Under the pieces are notes generated by a model, which saw only the letters and a program-made list of their open reading frames with translations, did no database searches and had not been told where the DNA came from. 64,000 nucleotides of DNA from Ohtaekwangia koreensis (lineage in GTDB: Bacteria; Bacteroidota; Bacteroidia; Cytophagales; Cyclobacteriaceae). Every line of letters starts with the position of its first letter. The stretch's first letter is position 1. This document shows, piece after piece, positions 17,610 to 26,000 of the stretch. Both the position numbers and the translations under genes were made by a program. The stretch is taken from contig NZ_FUZU01000001.1 in the NCBI RefSeq assembly GCF_900167975.1, positions 964,580 to 1,028,579 of the forward strand, given 5' to 3'.

Positions 17610-19709
17610 ATGAACCTCAAACATATCAAGAGTACGTTTTTACGCCAACAAGGGCAAAATGATTGTGGCGTTGCCTGCTTGTGCTCTATTATAAAATTTC
17701 ATGGTGGTGAAGCGAGTCCTAGCAAAATCAGATTGGAAAGCGGGACACTCCACACGGGGACTACGATGCTTGGTCTATATCAGGCGGCAACAACGCTTGG
17801 TTTTGATGCCGAAGGTCTTGAGGCAGGCAGCGTTGATGATTTGAAATCCCTCCAGCATCCTGCTATACTAAGTGTACTGACAAAAGAAAATCAGCCACAC
17901 TATCTCATATACTATGGATTTAAAGAGGAGCATATTGTTATTGGCGATCCTGCAACCGGAATTACTACCTACTCGAAAGACGAGCTTGAAAATGTATGGA
18001 AGGAAAAGACCCTGTTGACACTTCAACCAACGGAATGTTTCAATAAAAAACAGGAAGTGACTGGTAAACTTCAACTTCTACAATCACTGATTAAACAAGA
18101 TTTACCGCTTCTGTATATAACACTAGCTATCGGTGTTATCACTGCTACACTTGATTTATCTTCTGCTATATTTTCTCAGCGACTTATCGATGATTTTCTG
18201 CCAGCGCATAACATGCAAAAAATAGTTATCAGTTTAGTGCTTCTGATCGTATTACTGTTTTGTAAAACCAGTCTTAACTATCTGCGTGGTCTGTTTGTAG
18301 TTAAACAAAGTAAAGATTTTAGTATCCGTATCATTGATCATTTCTATAGCTCACTCATAAGGCTACCGAAAATATTTTTTGATTCAGCAAAGACCGGAGA
18401 GCTTATATCGAGAATGAACGATACAAGCAAAATTCAATCAACACTTCAAGCGATCACGGGAAGCATCACCATTTCTGTATTGATCTTATTTGCATCCATT
18501 ATACTTTTATCAAGCTATTCAGTTGTTTTCGCAGTTGTTATACTATTGTTTCTTCCCATATATAGCATAGTGCTCCTTCATTTCAATAATACGATAGCAG
18601 CATCTCAAAGAGCAGTTATGTCGAACTACGGTCAGGCAGAAGCAAACTATATTGACAGCATTCAGGGTATTACAACGATTAAAAACACTTCAGGCGAAGG
18701 ATGGTTTTCAAATCTCAACAAACGGATATATACTTTACTTCAAGATTCTATATTTAGACTTGGCCAAACTCATAACCGCTACATATTCATTGCCGACTCT
18801 CTGGGAGTTTTGTTTATCACATGCATGCTTGGAACAGCCGCATGGCTGGTTTTGAATAACGAGCTAAAGACCGGAGAGCTGGTAGCGACTCTTGCTGTGG
18901 CCGTCAACATAAGTCCACTGGTGACTCGGATTTTACTTGGCAACATACAGATACAGGAGGCGCTTGCCGCACTGGATCGAATGAATGATATAACCTCCAA
19001 TCAAAAAGAGTTTGACGAAAACAAACCACGCGATGAAGATCATCCTCTAAACGCTCTTAGCCTCTCCATTGAAGCCAGAAACATTGCATTTCGATTCACC
19101 GGGAGAGAACAGCTATTAAAAGATATATCCTTTCATGTTCGGCAAGGTGAAATTATTACAATCACCGGTGAGAGTGGTGGTGGCAAAAGCACCATCTTGC
19201 AAATCCTTCAAAGATTCTATAAGCCAGAAAGAGGAACAATCACTGTAAGTGGGATTTTACTTAATCAAATCCCGATTCCGACATGGCGTAGTCATACTGC
19301 CGTAGTACCACAGGAAGTAAAAATATTTAACGGTACTCTTTTGTATAATATAGCATTAAGTACCGATCCGGATAAAGCTTCATCGGCTATTCAATTCTGC
19401 GTAGAGTATGGCTTCGATAAGTTCTTTCGCTCGTTACCACAGGGGTATTCAACACTTATTGGTGAAGATGGTATAAATCTTTCTGGTGGACAGAAACAAA
19501 TCCTCGCTTTTGCGAGAGCACTCGTGCAAATTCCTAAACTGCTTCTCATTGATGAAGGCATGGCTTCAATGGACAGCAAGACTGAGAAGTTCATAATAGA
19601 TTTGCTGCTGGGACTCAAGAAACGAATGGCTACGGTGATTATATCACACCGGTTAAACATAACAGCGTATTCAGACAGGACATATCTTCTTAAAGACGGA
19701 TGTATATAA
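17610..19709 (+). CDS. Peptidase C39-domain ABC transporter (double-glycine peptide exporter)
   Basis: This is a 699-aa protein. The N-terminal C39 protease domain (1-125) has Cys19 in 'QNDCGVACL', His97 in 'QPHYLIYYG' and Asp113 in 'IGDPATG'. The transmembrane region (about 160-440) is a six-helix ABC exporter domain. The ATPase domain has Walker A GESGGGKST (about 519), signature LSGGQKQ, Walker B 'LLLIDEGMASMD' and H-loop 'VIISHRL'. Such proteins cut double-glycine leaders and export the released peptide. The 47-aa precursor at 13972 is the evident substrate. The protein stops at 'LLKDGCI', without the usual 20-25-residue tail (ExGTHxEL). The ATPase core is complete, so it is probably functional. 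Confidence 0.93.
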   Translation: MNLKHIKSTFLRQQGQNDCGVACLCSIIKFHGGEASPSKIRLESGTLHTGTTMLGLYQAATTLGFDAEGLEAGSVDDLKSLQHPAILSVLTKENQPHYLIYYGFKEEHIVIGDPATGITTYSKDELENVWKEKTLLTLQPTECFNKKQEVTGKLQLLQSLIKQDLPLLYITLAIGVITATLDLSSAIFSQRLIDDFLPAHNMQKIVISLVLLIVLLFCKTSLNYLRGLFVVKQSKDFSIRIIDHFYSSLIRLPKIFFDSAKTGELISRMNDTSKIQSTLQAITGSITISVLILFASIILLSSYSVVFAVVILLFLPIYSIVLLHFNNTIAASQRAVMSNYGQAEANYIDSIQGITTIKNTSGEGWFSNLNKRIYTLLQDSIFRLGQTHNRYIFIADSLGVLFITCMLGTAAWLVLNNELKTGELVATLAVAVNISPLVTRILLGNIQIQEALAALDRMNDITSNQKEFDENKPRDEDHPLNALSLSIEARNIAFRFTGREQLLKDISFHVRQGEIITITGESGGGKSTILQILQRFYKPERGTITVSGILLNQIPIPTWRSHTAVVPQEVKIFNGTLLYNIALSTDPDKASSAIQFCVEYGFDKFFRSLPQGYSTLIGEDGINLSGGQKQILAFARALVQIPKLLLIDEGMASMDSKTEKFIIDLLLGLKKRMATVIISHRLNITAYSDRTYLLKDGCI

Positions 19710-19773
19710 TACCGATTCTAGTTTATCCAATGTCAATAAAGTTTGCTAGGAGAATTTCGTCAGCGAATTTGCT

Positions 19774-20112
19774 TTATTCTCTCCATCCAAAGAAAATATA
19801 ATACAGTGTCCAACGCTTGCGCTTACCCGTTAAGCTATAAAGCCAACCGTAATTTTTGGCGTCTTTTTTATGTTGAGCATCATGCTCCTCTTGGTTTGAA
19901 AATACCTGAAGATTTTCTGGCGAATTGTCGCGCTTATTTCGATTAATATGGTGTACAACTTCCGCTGCCCGTAATTTTCTGCCTAGTGTCTTTTCAGCAA
20001 CCCAACGATGAACTAGCCTGTTGCTATTCTTAAAGCGAAAGTATCCTTTATCGTCAATATGGACTTTAGATTCCTTTTTAGTTTCTCCAAACAAAAAGTT
20101 GAATAGTCTCAT
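19774..20112 (-). CDS. HNH endonuclease
   Basis: This is a 112-aa protein. The N-terminal half reads like a DNA-binding strand/helix unit ('GYFRFKNSNRLVHRWVAEKTLG'). The HNH motif follows: 'VVHHINRNKRDNSPENLQVF', then 'EEHDAQH', with the first His pair, the central Asn and the final His all in place. Proteins of this kind are small nicking or homing-type nucleases, often found singly or in phage-like regions. It is convergent with the ABC transporter gene, which ends 65 bp away. Whether it belongs to the downstream mobile element or is a lone insertion is open. Confidence 0.87.
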   Translation of the reverse strand: MRLFNFLFGETKKESKVHIDDKGYFRFKNSNRLVHRWVAEKTLGRKLRAAEVVHHINRNKRDNSPENLQVFSNQEEHDAQHKKDAKNYGWLYSLTGKRKRWTLYYIFFGWRE

Positions 20113-20196
20113 TATCTATTTTTCTTAAGGGGCGTCTTAAAAATGAAGTACAGCGAAAATATCAAATCGGAACTATAAGTCATTTTCAATTCTTGT

Positions 20197-20874
20197 TTAC
20201 CCTTTATAGTTGTGATCTGTGCTCTCGCAGTAATTGCTAATGTCTATAAGTAGATTATAAATGAATTTTGCATTGGTCTTCATTTTATCAATTGAATATG
20301 GCTCGATGTTGCACTCATGAACAATTTTATTTCTTACCGCGAAGAAATCAATCAAGGTGCGACTTATATCAACGTCTTTATTTCCACTGTTTGTGTTTTT
20401 TGAATAATTGGATATTGCATTAAAGAATTTTTTGCCCGTGAGTCTATCAAAGACAAACTCGATTTGTTGTAAGCTTTGAAAGGAATTAAAATGCGCTATA
20501 AGGTATTCCTTGGTAATCTCTTTGGATACCAGTTCTCTTTCCTTAAATACTTCAAACGCTTCGGCCAAATTATAGGATTGCTTTTCTAACAGTTCGTCTC
20601 TTCCTTTAATGTTCCAGTGGTAAATTGCATAGATTAGTTCTTTTAAAAACATTTCTAAAATGGACACGAAATAGACGTGTGCTAATCGCCTTGCATGAGA
20701 CTTAAGTTCTTCTGTTGATGCTTTTTCTTCAATCTCAAAGACAAGCTGAATATTAGTCTCATAACGCTTTTTAAGGTTAATCATAGCAGCATACTCTTTT
20801 ATAAAGTTCTCCGCAGTGGCGTTCTCAATAAATTTGATTAAGCTCTCCGGTTTGCTTCTGTCTTTTTGATTCAT
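20197..20874 (-). CDS. HEPN-domain protein, candidate ribonuclease
   Basis: This is a 225-aa, all-helical protein. Near the C-terminus 'FFAVRNKIVHECN' contains the HEPN catalytic motif R-x4-H (here R-N-K-I-V-H). An earlier helix ('YFVSILEMFLKELIYAIY') matches the core helices of RiboL-PSP/MAE_28990-type HEPN domains. HEPN proteins with this motif are usually metal-independent RNases in abortive-infection or toxin systems, though many are of unknown role. No antitoxin-like gene (MNT nucleotidyltransferase) is next to it; the neighbours are an HNH nuclease (84 bp) and an unknown gene. A defence role is therefore inference. Confidence 0.7.
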   Translation of the reverse strand: MNQKDRSKPESLIKFIENATAENFIKEYAAMINLKKRYETNIQLVFEIEEKASTEELKSHARRLAHVYFVSILEMFLKELIYAIYHWNIKGRDELLEKQSYNLAEAFEVFKERELVSKEITKEYLIAHFNSFQSLQQIEFVFDRLTGKKFFNAISNYSKNTNSGNKDVDISRTLIDFFAVRNKIVHECNIEPYSIDKMKTNAKFIYNLLIDISNYCESTDHNYKG

Positions 20875-20949
20875 TCGAATGTATTTAGTTCAATGATTTG
20901 ATTTGTACTCAATGCAGAAAAAGGTGCAAATGTGTAACTGCAACTGTTT

Positions 20950-20992
20950 TGTCTATGTATATATCATGCATCGCATGATATATACATAGACA
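20950..20992. repeat. 20-bp perfect inverted repeat with 3-nt loop
   Basis: Left arm 20950-20969 (TGTCTATGTATATATCATGC) and right arm 20973-20992 are exact reverse complements around the loop ATC. It lies 75 bp upstream of the HEPN start, in non-coding DNA. No T-run follows on either side, so it is not a classical terminator. A cruciform-prone site, an origin-type hairpin or a regulator site are possible readings. Confidence 0.8.
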
Positions 20993-21153
20993 TTATCGTC
21001 ATAATTAATCTCCCACTTAAAGCAATAATGCTTTCATCAACTTAGCCATTATTCTCCTCGGCTCGTCATTAAAACTGAAAAAAATGACGAAAGGTAAGGC
21101 ACCTCTGCTCTAAGGTTGTGTTAAGTGGTACCACCATATTTGTTATTTAAGAA

Positions 21154-21465
21154 TTAGATATGTCTTTTTGTATGACTTGCCCTTTCAAGTTCATCCTTGA
21201 ATGCAACACGAAGCAACTTTTCAAAAGTAGGATGATCTGCTGGACGATTTAGCCTCCGATTCATTTCGGGCTGCCATACTGTTTCCCCCCATTCCAGCAT
21301 GAAATTTTCTTGAGAAGTAGCTTTGGGATTCTTTTTATACTCCGCCCACATTGTCTTGTGCATAGCTTCAATTTCATCTTGTGTGAAAACCATCCTCAAA
21401 TAGCGATGTAGATAATGAAGAGCAGAAATACGGAAGACGTATTTAATGTCTCGTGGCATTGGCAT
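21154..21465 (-). CDS. Hypothetical protein (103 aa)
   Basis: I recognise no family. It is basic, mostly helical and has no signal peptide or membrane segment. Tryptophan-containing motifs (MWAEYKK, EWGETVWQPEMNRRLNRP) make it look like a genuine folded protein rather than a chance frame. Two in-frame ATGs lie at the start (MPMPRD); I keep the first. It stands alone between two long non-coding stretches on the minus strand, near the presumed left part of the mobile element. Confidence 0.55.
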   Translation of the reverse strand: MPMPRDIKYVFRISALHYLHRYLRMVFTQDEIEAMHKTMWAEYKKNPKATSQENFMLEWGETVWQPEMNRRLNRPADHPTFEKLLRVAFKDELERASHTKRHI

Positions 21466-21890
21466 AGAAAATCAGTTTACTTGTTTAGTGATGCCTGATT
21501 TTGCCATTCAGATAACTCAAATCTATGCAAAAAAATGAATGTTGCTGCAAACCTCCTGGCTATCAATTTTAATTAGAAATGGAACTGTAGGTTATTCTAC
21601 GCGAAATAAATGTTTATTATGTACAACACGTCTCTTTTTCTACCTGCCGGGAACTTCAAACTTCGATTTTTATCTTGCTTCTACTGTCCGGCATCTTTTT
21701 TTAACCCTGCATCTACTTTTTTTAAGGCTTTGTTTATGGCTTCCCCCTCTAAATTGCCGTGTATAAATGTAAGTTTTCCCCGTAGGTGTAATGCCTATCC
21801 AAAAAAACTGCAAATATTAACTCAAGGTAACATGCTAAAAAGATGCTTTGGTGTCCAAGTCATCGACATGGTACATTTATACTACGGACA

Positions 21891-21928
21891 TGGTAGTTTT
21901 ATACTACCTGCGTAGTATAAAACTACCA
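21891..21928. repeat. 17-bp inverted repeat with 4-nt loop
   Basis: The left arm TGGTAGTTTTATACTAC (21891-21907) is exactly complementary to the right arm (21912-21928), with loop CTGC. A further direct copy of TATACTAC lies just upstream, in 'CATTTATACTACGG'. It is framed by an 8-bp inverted pair about 106 bp apart. There is no T-tract and no adjacent gene end, so termination is unlikely. Confidence 0.75.
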
Positions 21929-22137
21929 CCTTCTGCATGCAGAACATCTGATTAGGACACCAGTAAAACACTTAATGTGACTCCATTTCGGGCTTCTTAC
22001 ACTATTCATAAAATTTCTTAATAATCCTTCTTATGCATCAAGTATTGTGGGCTATGGTTCTAAAAAAGATCAATTACCGATCACAGCACTATCTTACCAT
22101 TCCAATGTAAGTATTGGTATTAACAAGGCCAGCGGTT

Positions 22138-22153
22138 GGGTATATATATACCC
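22138..22153. repeat. 16-bp perfect palindrome GGGTATATATATACCC
   Basis: This is a spacer-free palindrome with an easily melted TATATATATA core, 128 bp upstream of the first small element gene (22281). A dimeric repressor operator or a promoter-overlapping site is likely; the core could also serve as a DNA-unwinding point. Confidence 0.6.
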
Positions 22154-22280
22154 TATATTTACATAACAATTACAACAACCCCGTTTCTATACTCACGAAA
22201 AAGTATTTCTCCCACATTTTTCTGAGTCCCATTTGGTCATTTCACACCCTCTCCTGAAATCTGACTTAAATGTAAACTAC

Positions 22281-22499
22281 ATGAAAACCTGGACGCTGAA
22301 AGCAGCAACAACAAAGGAACTGGCAGCTTTGTACGGCTTAGACCGCAAGGCTATGGCAAGACAAATTAAACACTACGAATCTATTATCGGAAAGCGCTTC
22401 GGCTATTTCTGGCGGGTACAACAGATACTTCTATTATTTGATAACATCGGGCCGCCAACCCATTTTCGCGTTATATACCCCAAGCACTACTATCTATAG
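22281..22499 (+). CDS. Small element-encoded protein, paralogue A (72 aa)
   Basis: The ATG at 22281 (MKTWTLKAATTKELAALYG) is chosen because the paralogue at 22764 begins in the same way; the longer frame from 22233 is rejected. It aligns with paralogue B over 67 residues with 27 identities, including W4, LAALY, IGK, the V-x-Q-x-L strand, PP and the VIYP ending. 'KELAALYGLDRKAMARQI' looks like a helix-turn-helix, so DNA binding is likely. The family name is unknown to me. It is the first gene of the plus-strand element block. Confidence 0.65.
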   Translation: MKTWTLKAATTKELAALYGLDRKAMARQIKHYESIIGKRFGYFWRVQQILLLFDNIGPPTHFRVIYPKHYYL

Positions 22500-22589
22500 G
22501 CTCAGATTAACCTATAATTATTTCGAACATATAGCATACAAATATATTTATACTTTAAGGTATATATATATATGCATCGCTGCAATAAA

Positions 22590-22696
22590 AATGTGGCCAA
22601 TTCATGACTTTGTGGCCAGATCATGACTTTGTGACCAAATAACGACTTTGTGGTTCGAAAAATCTTTTGTGGTCAACTTTTATACTTTGTGGCCAT
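22590..22696. repeat. Six iterons with 19-bp period
   Basis: Copies of TGTGGCCA or close variants start at 22592, 22611, 22630, 22649, 22668 and 22688, so the spacing is 19, 19, 19, 19 and 20 bp. The first units share a longer core (TCATGACTTTGTGGCCA), which decays in units 4 and 5 and recovers in the last. They lie between two paralogous small genes, 68 bp before the start of the second, just after a TATATATA tract. Such arrays are typical of plasmid/phage replication origins or autoregulatory operators. Confidence 0.8.
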
Positions 22697-22763
22697 ATCT
22701 CGGTACTTGCGCTATAGCAATGCTATACCTTTCGAAAAAAGAAAAAACACTAAACATCTAAAT

Positions 22764-23045
22764 ATGAAAAACTGGATTATTCAACCTTGTACTTTTAAAA
22801 CACTGGCAGCACTTTACGAGCTAACAGAGAAAATCCTTAGAACACACCTTAAACCCTTTCAACAAAAAATCGGTAAAAAGATAGGTCACACCTATACTGT
22901 AAAACAACTCTTGATCATTTTTGAAGAATACTGTCCTCCTGCCAATGTTGAAGTAATTTATCCTGAACCTGTTCCAGTTCGTAAAAAAGACAGTAATAAC
23001 CGAATCGTAAGGAAAGGAAATGATTTCAACGCTCTAACTATTTAA
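22764..23045 (+). CDS. Small element-encoded protein, paralogue B (93 aa)
   Basis: The start at 22764 (MKNWIIQPCTFKTLAALY) matches paralogue A; the longer frame from 22650 would run through the iterons and is rejected. It is the same 67-residue core as paralogue A plus a basic 26-residue tail (KKDSNNRIVRKGN). The possible helix-turn-helix ('LAALYELTEKILRTHL') and the position right after the iteron array make it the best candidate for the protein binding those iterons. The giant methyltransferase-helicase gene starts 46 bp downstream. Confidence 0.7.
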   Translation: MKNWIIQPCTFKTLAALYELTEKILRTHLKPFQQKIGKKIGHTYTVKQLLIIFEEYCPPANVEVIYPEPVPVRKKDSNNRIVRKGNDFNALTI

Positions 23046-23091
23046 TGAACCTTATCGACATATATAGTTGATATAGGCATTTCATAAAACT

Positions 23092-26000
23092 ATGCTAACA
23101 GCAGAAAACGATAAGGGCAAATTTATTCGCCATGTATGGGAGAATCTTCGTACAGGTGTCCGGGATACAAAAACCTCTATTGAAAAGATAGCGGCCTCTT
23201 ACGGCATCGACGATAAGACGCATGTAAAGGAGTATACCGAACTGGCCATAGTACTGAAAGCTCGAAGTATAGCGCAATCTCAAGAATCTGTTGAAGAAAA
23301 ATACTGGAGCATTGTAAAACTATACGAGAGTCAAGTAACGCTATCCCATCGAACCAGCCAGAGTGTGCTGCTACAACAATATAGTACACCGGCACCTATA
23401 TCTTTTCTTGCAGGCATATTTGTAAATGCGAATGAAGCTATATCTGTCTTTGAACCTTCTGCCGGAAACGGATTATTAACGGTCGCTGCACACCCGTCAA
23501 GGGTAACTGTAAACGAAATTGATCCTATACGAAGATCAAATTTGCTAGATCAGGGATATAGTGAAGTTTTAAATCAAGACGCCACATTACCCTTTAAGGG
23601 ATTTGAAAAGAAATTTGATTCGGTAATTACCAATCCTCCGTTTGGTATTCACGCAGAAGTAAACTATGAAGGATTCCGGATAAAGACACTGGATCACCTG
23701 ATGGCGTTACGTGCCCTTGATACCATGAAAGATAATGGTAAGGCTGCCATCATTATAGGAGGGCATAACCGTTACGACAAAAAGGGAAGATTTCAGAAGG
23801 GCGAGTGGCGTTTCTTCTTTAACTATATCTATAGCCGCTACCATGTGTCTGATTTACTCAACATCAACGGACGCGAGCTATACTCAAGGCAAGGGACATC
23901 TTTTAATACTCGTCTTATACTTATTAATGGACGTAAGGCAATTCCCACGGGAGCCGCTCCTATTGCTGATAAAGAGCGTGATAAAGTTGTCGATTCTTTT
24001 GAAGCGCTCTATGAGCGAGTAATAGAGCAGGTAGAACCAAGAAAATTAATTCGCATGAATGATTTAGAAGCAGAAGCGCGCGAACTAGAAGCGCTATTAA
24101 CAGGCGATGACTTAGGAAGCACCGCTAACCACAAGGTTATCGTTATACTCGGTCAGCAGTATTGGATCATTCAAGAGTATAAAGGATATAATATTGTTCG
24201 CAGGGTAAAGGAAAGAGACTCGCTTATCTATGTTCATAATCCGCGGCACCATTCTCTTTTTGCAGTTGCTCATGTGAATACCAGTTCAACAAGCGGAAGC
24301 AGGCGATTTATACCGGAGACGAATACCATTGAAACTGCACGCGCCTATATAGATTGGGTAGTGGGGTATACAGATGTTAATGGCTCAGAACTAGGCATGC
24401 CGTATACACCTGCTTCTGAAAGTTGTTTTGTACTCGATACGGTTGTGCCGGATTCAATGGGCTATGAAACGCATGCTGCGCTGAAAAGAATAAAAGAAGC
24501 TGTCGGTGGCGATATGGATGAATACGTTCGCGAAAGGTTAAACTATAAGACCAAGACAGAGCTTTGCAAAGCTTTATCCGCAGAACAGATCGATGCTGTA
24601 GCAATGGCGATCTATAACATCGAAGAACGCGGGCAAGGCATGATTATAGGTGATCAAACCGGTATCGGAAAAGGTCGCATCGCTGCGTCCATCGTCCGAT
24701 ATGGTGTTGAGCAAGGTGTACAACCAATTTTCATAACCGAGAAAGCAAACCTGTTTTCAGATATATACCGCGACCTTTCAGCGATCGGATCAGCACATCT
24801 TGTACCGTTCATTGTCAATGGACGTGAAGGCAAAACAGATATAAAGGATGAAGAAGGAAATGTAGTATATCAAGCATTAGCGCCCGCAGAACAGAACCAG
24901 ATCTTTATGCGTGAACGTGTGCCGGCAAACTATGATTTTGTTGTTGCTACCTATTCACAGTTCAATTCTCCAGACAGTAAACCTGTCAAACCGAATTTTT
25001 TAAAAGCTATAGCAAGGGAGAATATTATCATTATGGATGAAGCGCACAATTCGTCCGGCTCTGGTAACACCGGCACTTTTATGCAATCGGCTATTGAACA
25101 TACCCGCGGTGTAGTATTTCTCTCGGCAACCTTTGCAAAACGTCCGGACAACATGCCGCTATATGCGATGAAGACTTCTATACGTGATGCCAGTCTTAGT
25201 CGTGAAGGATTAATTGAGGCTATAACTATAGGTGGCGTAGCCTTACAGGAGGTACTGGCTAGCCAGCTTGTAGCCGAAGGCCAGATGATCCGCAGAGAAA
25301 GGTCTTTTGAAGGAGTAGAAGTAAACTATATAACGCTTGATGAAAAGGAGGCGGAACATAAAGCCATTGCCGATAACATCACCGAGATTGTTCGCGACAT
25401 TATCAGCTTCCAAACTAATTATGTCGATAAGCAGGTTGAAGAAATGGATGACCTTGCCGTAGCCGAGGGAAAGCAGGTAGAGGTTCGTGAAGGAACTTCA
25501 CAGGCCGGAGTAGATAACCTTCCGTATTTCTCCAAGGTCTTCAACGTTATCAATCAAATGTTATTCTCGATCAAGGCAGAATCAGTAGCCGAAAGGGCAA
25601 TAGCAAGACTCAAGGAAGGCAAGAAACCTGTCATTGCTTTTGCCTCTACGATGGGAAGCTTTATTGAGCAGATGGAAAATGAGAATGGTACACCTGTATC
25701 GGATGGCGATGTTATCCTGGCTGATTTTTCCATCGTGTTGCAAAAAGGATTGGAAGGTGTACTTCGCTATACTGTAACAGACGTAGATGGACGAAGAGTA
25801 TTTGAGACTTTTGATATTACCACATTTTCAGCGGAAGCGCAGCAAGAGTATCAACGGATCAGTGAACGCATCCGGGAGGCTTCAACCGGTATATCTATAT
25901 CTCCCATTGATATTATCATTGAGAAAATTCAAACCGCAGGATATACCGTTGCGGAAGTCACGGGCAGAAAATACAAAATTCAATTCAGCGCAGCGCATGA

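Larger units (their letters stand above)
21466..22280. other. 815-bp non-coding region with palindromes, left part of the mobile element
   Basis: I see no credible gene: the open frames here are short, low in normal codon use and overlap repeats. The region holds a 17-bp inverted repeat at 21891-21928, a 16-bp palindrome at 22138-22153, and an outer 8-bp inverted pair TGGTGTCC (21849-21856) / GGACACCA (21955-21962) framing the first hairpin. Together with the hairpin at 20950 and the iterons at 22590 this resembles a replication or recombination control region. Confidence 0.6.

Noticed and set aside
21539-21915. Plus-strand frames of 75 and 101 codons in the non-coding left part of the element
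   Set aside because: Cysteine- and phenylalanine-rich, unlike the real genes here, mutually overlapping, and one runs through the hairpin at 21891.
22142-22572. TATATATA tracts as simple-sequence repeats of interest
   Set aside because: Short AT runs are common throughout this AT-rich region; only the GGG...CCC-bounded one is a clear palindrome.
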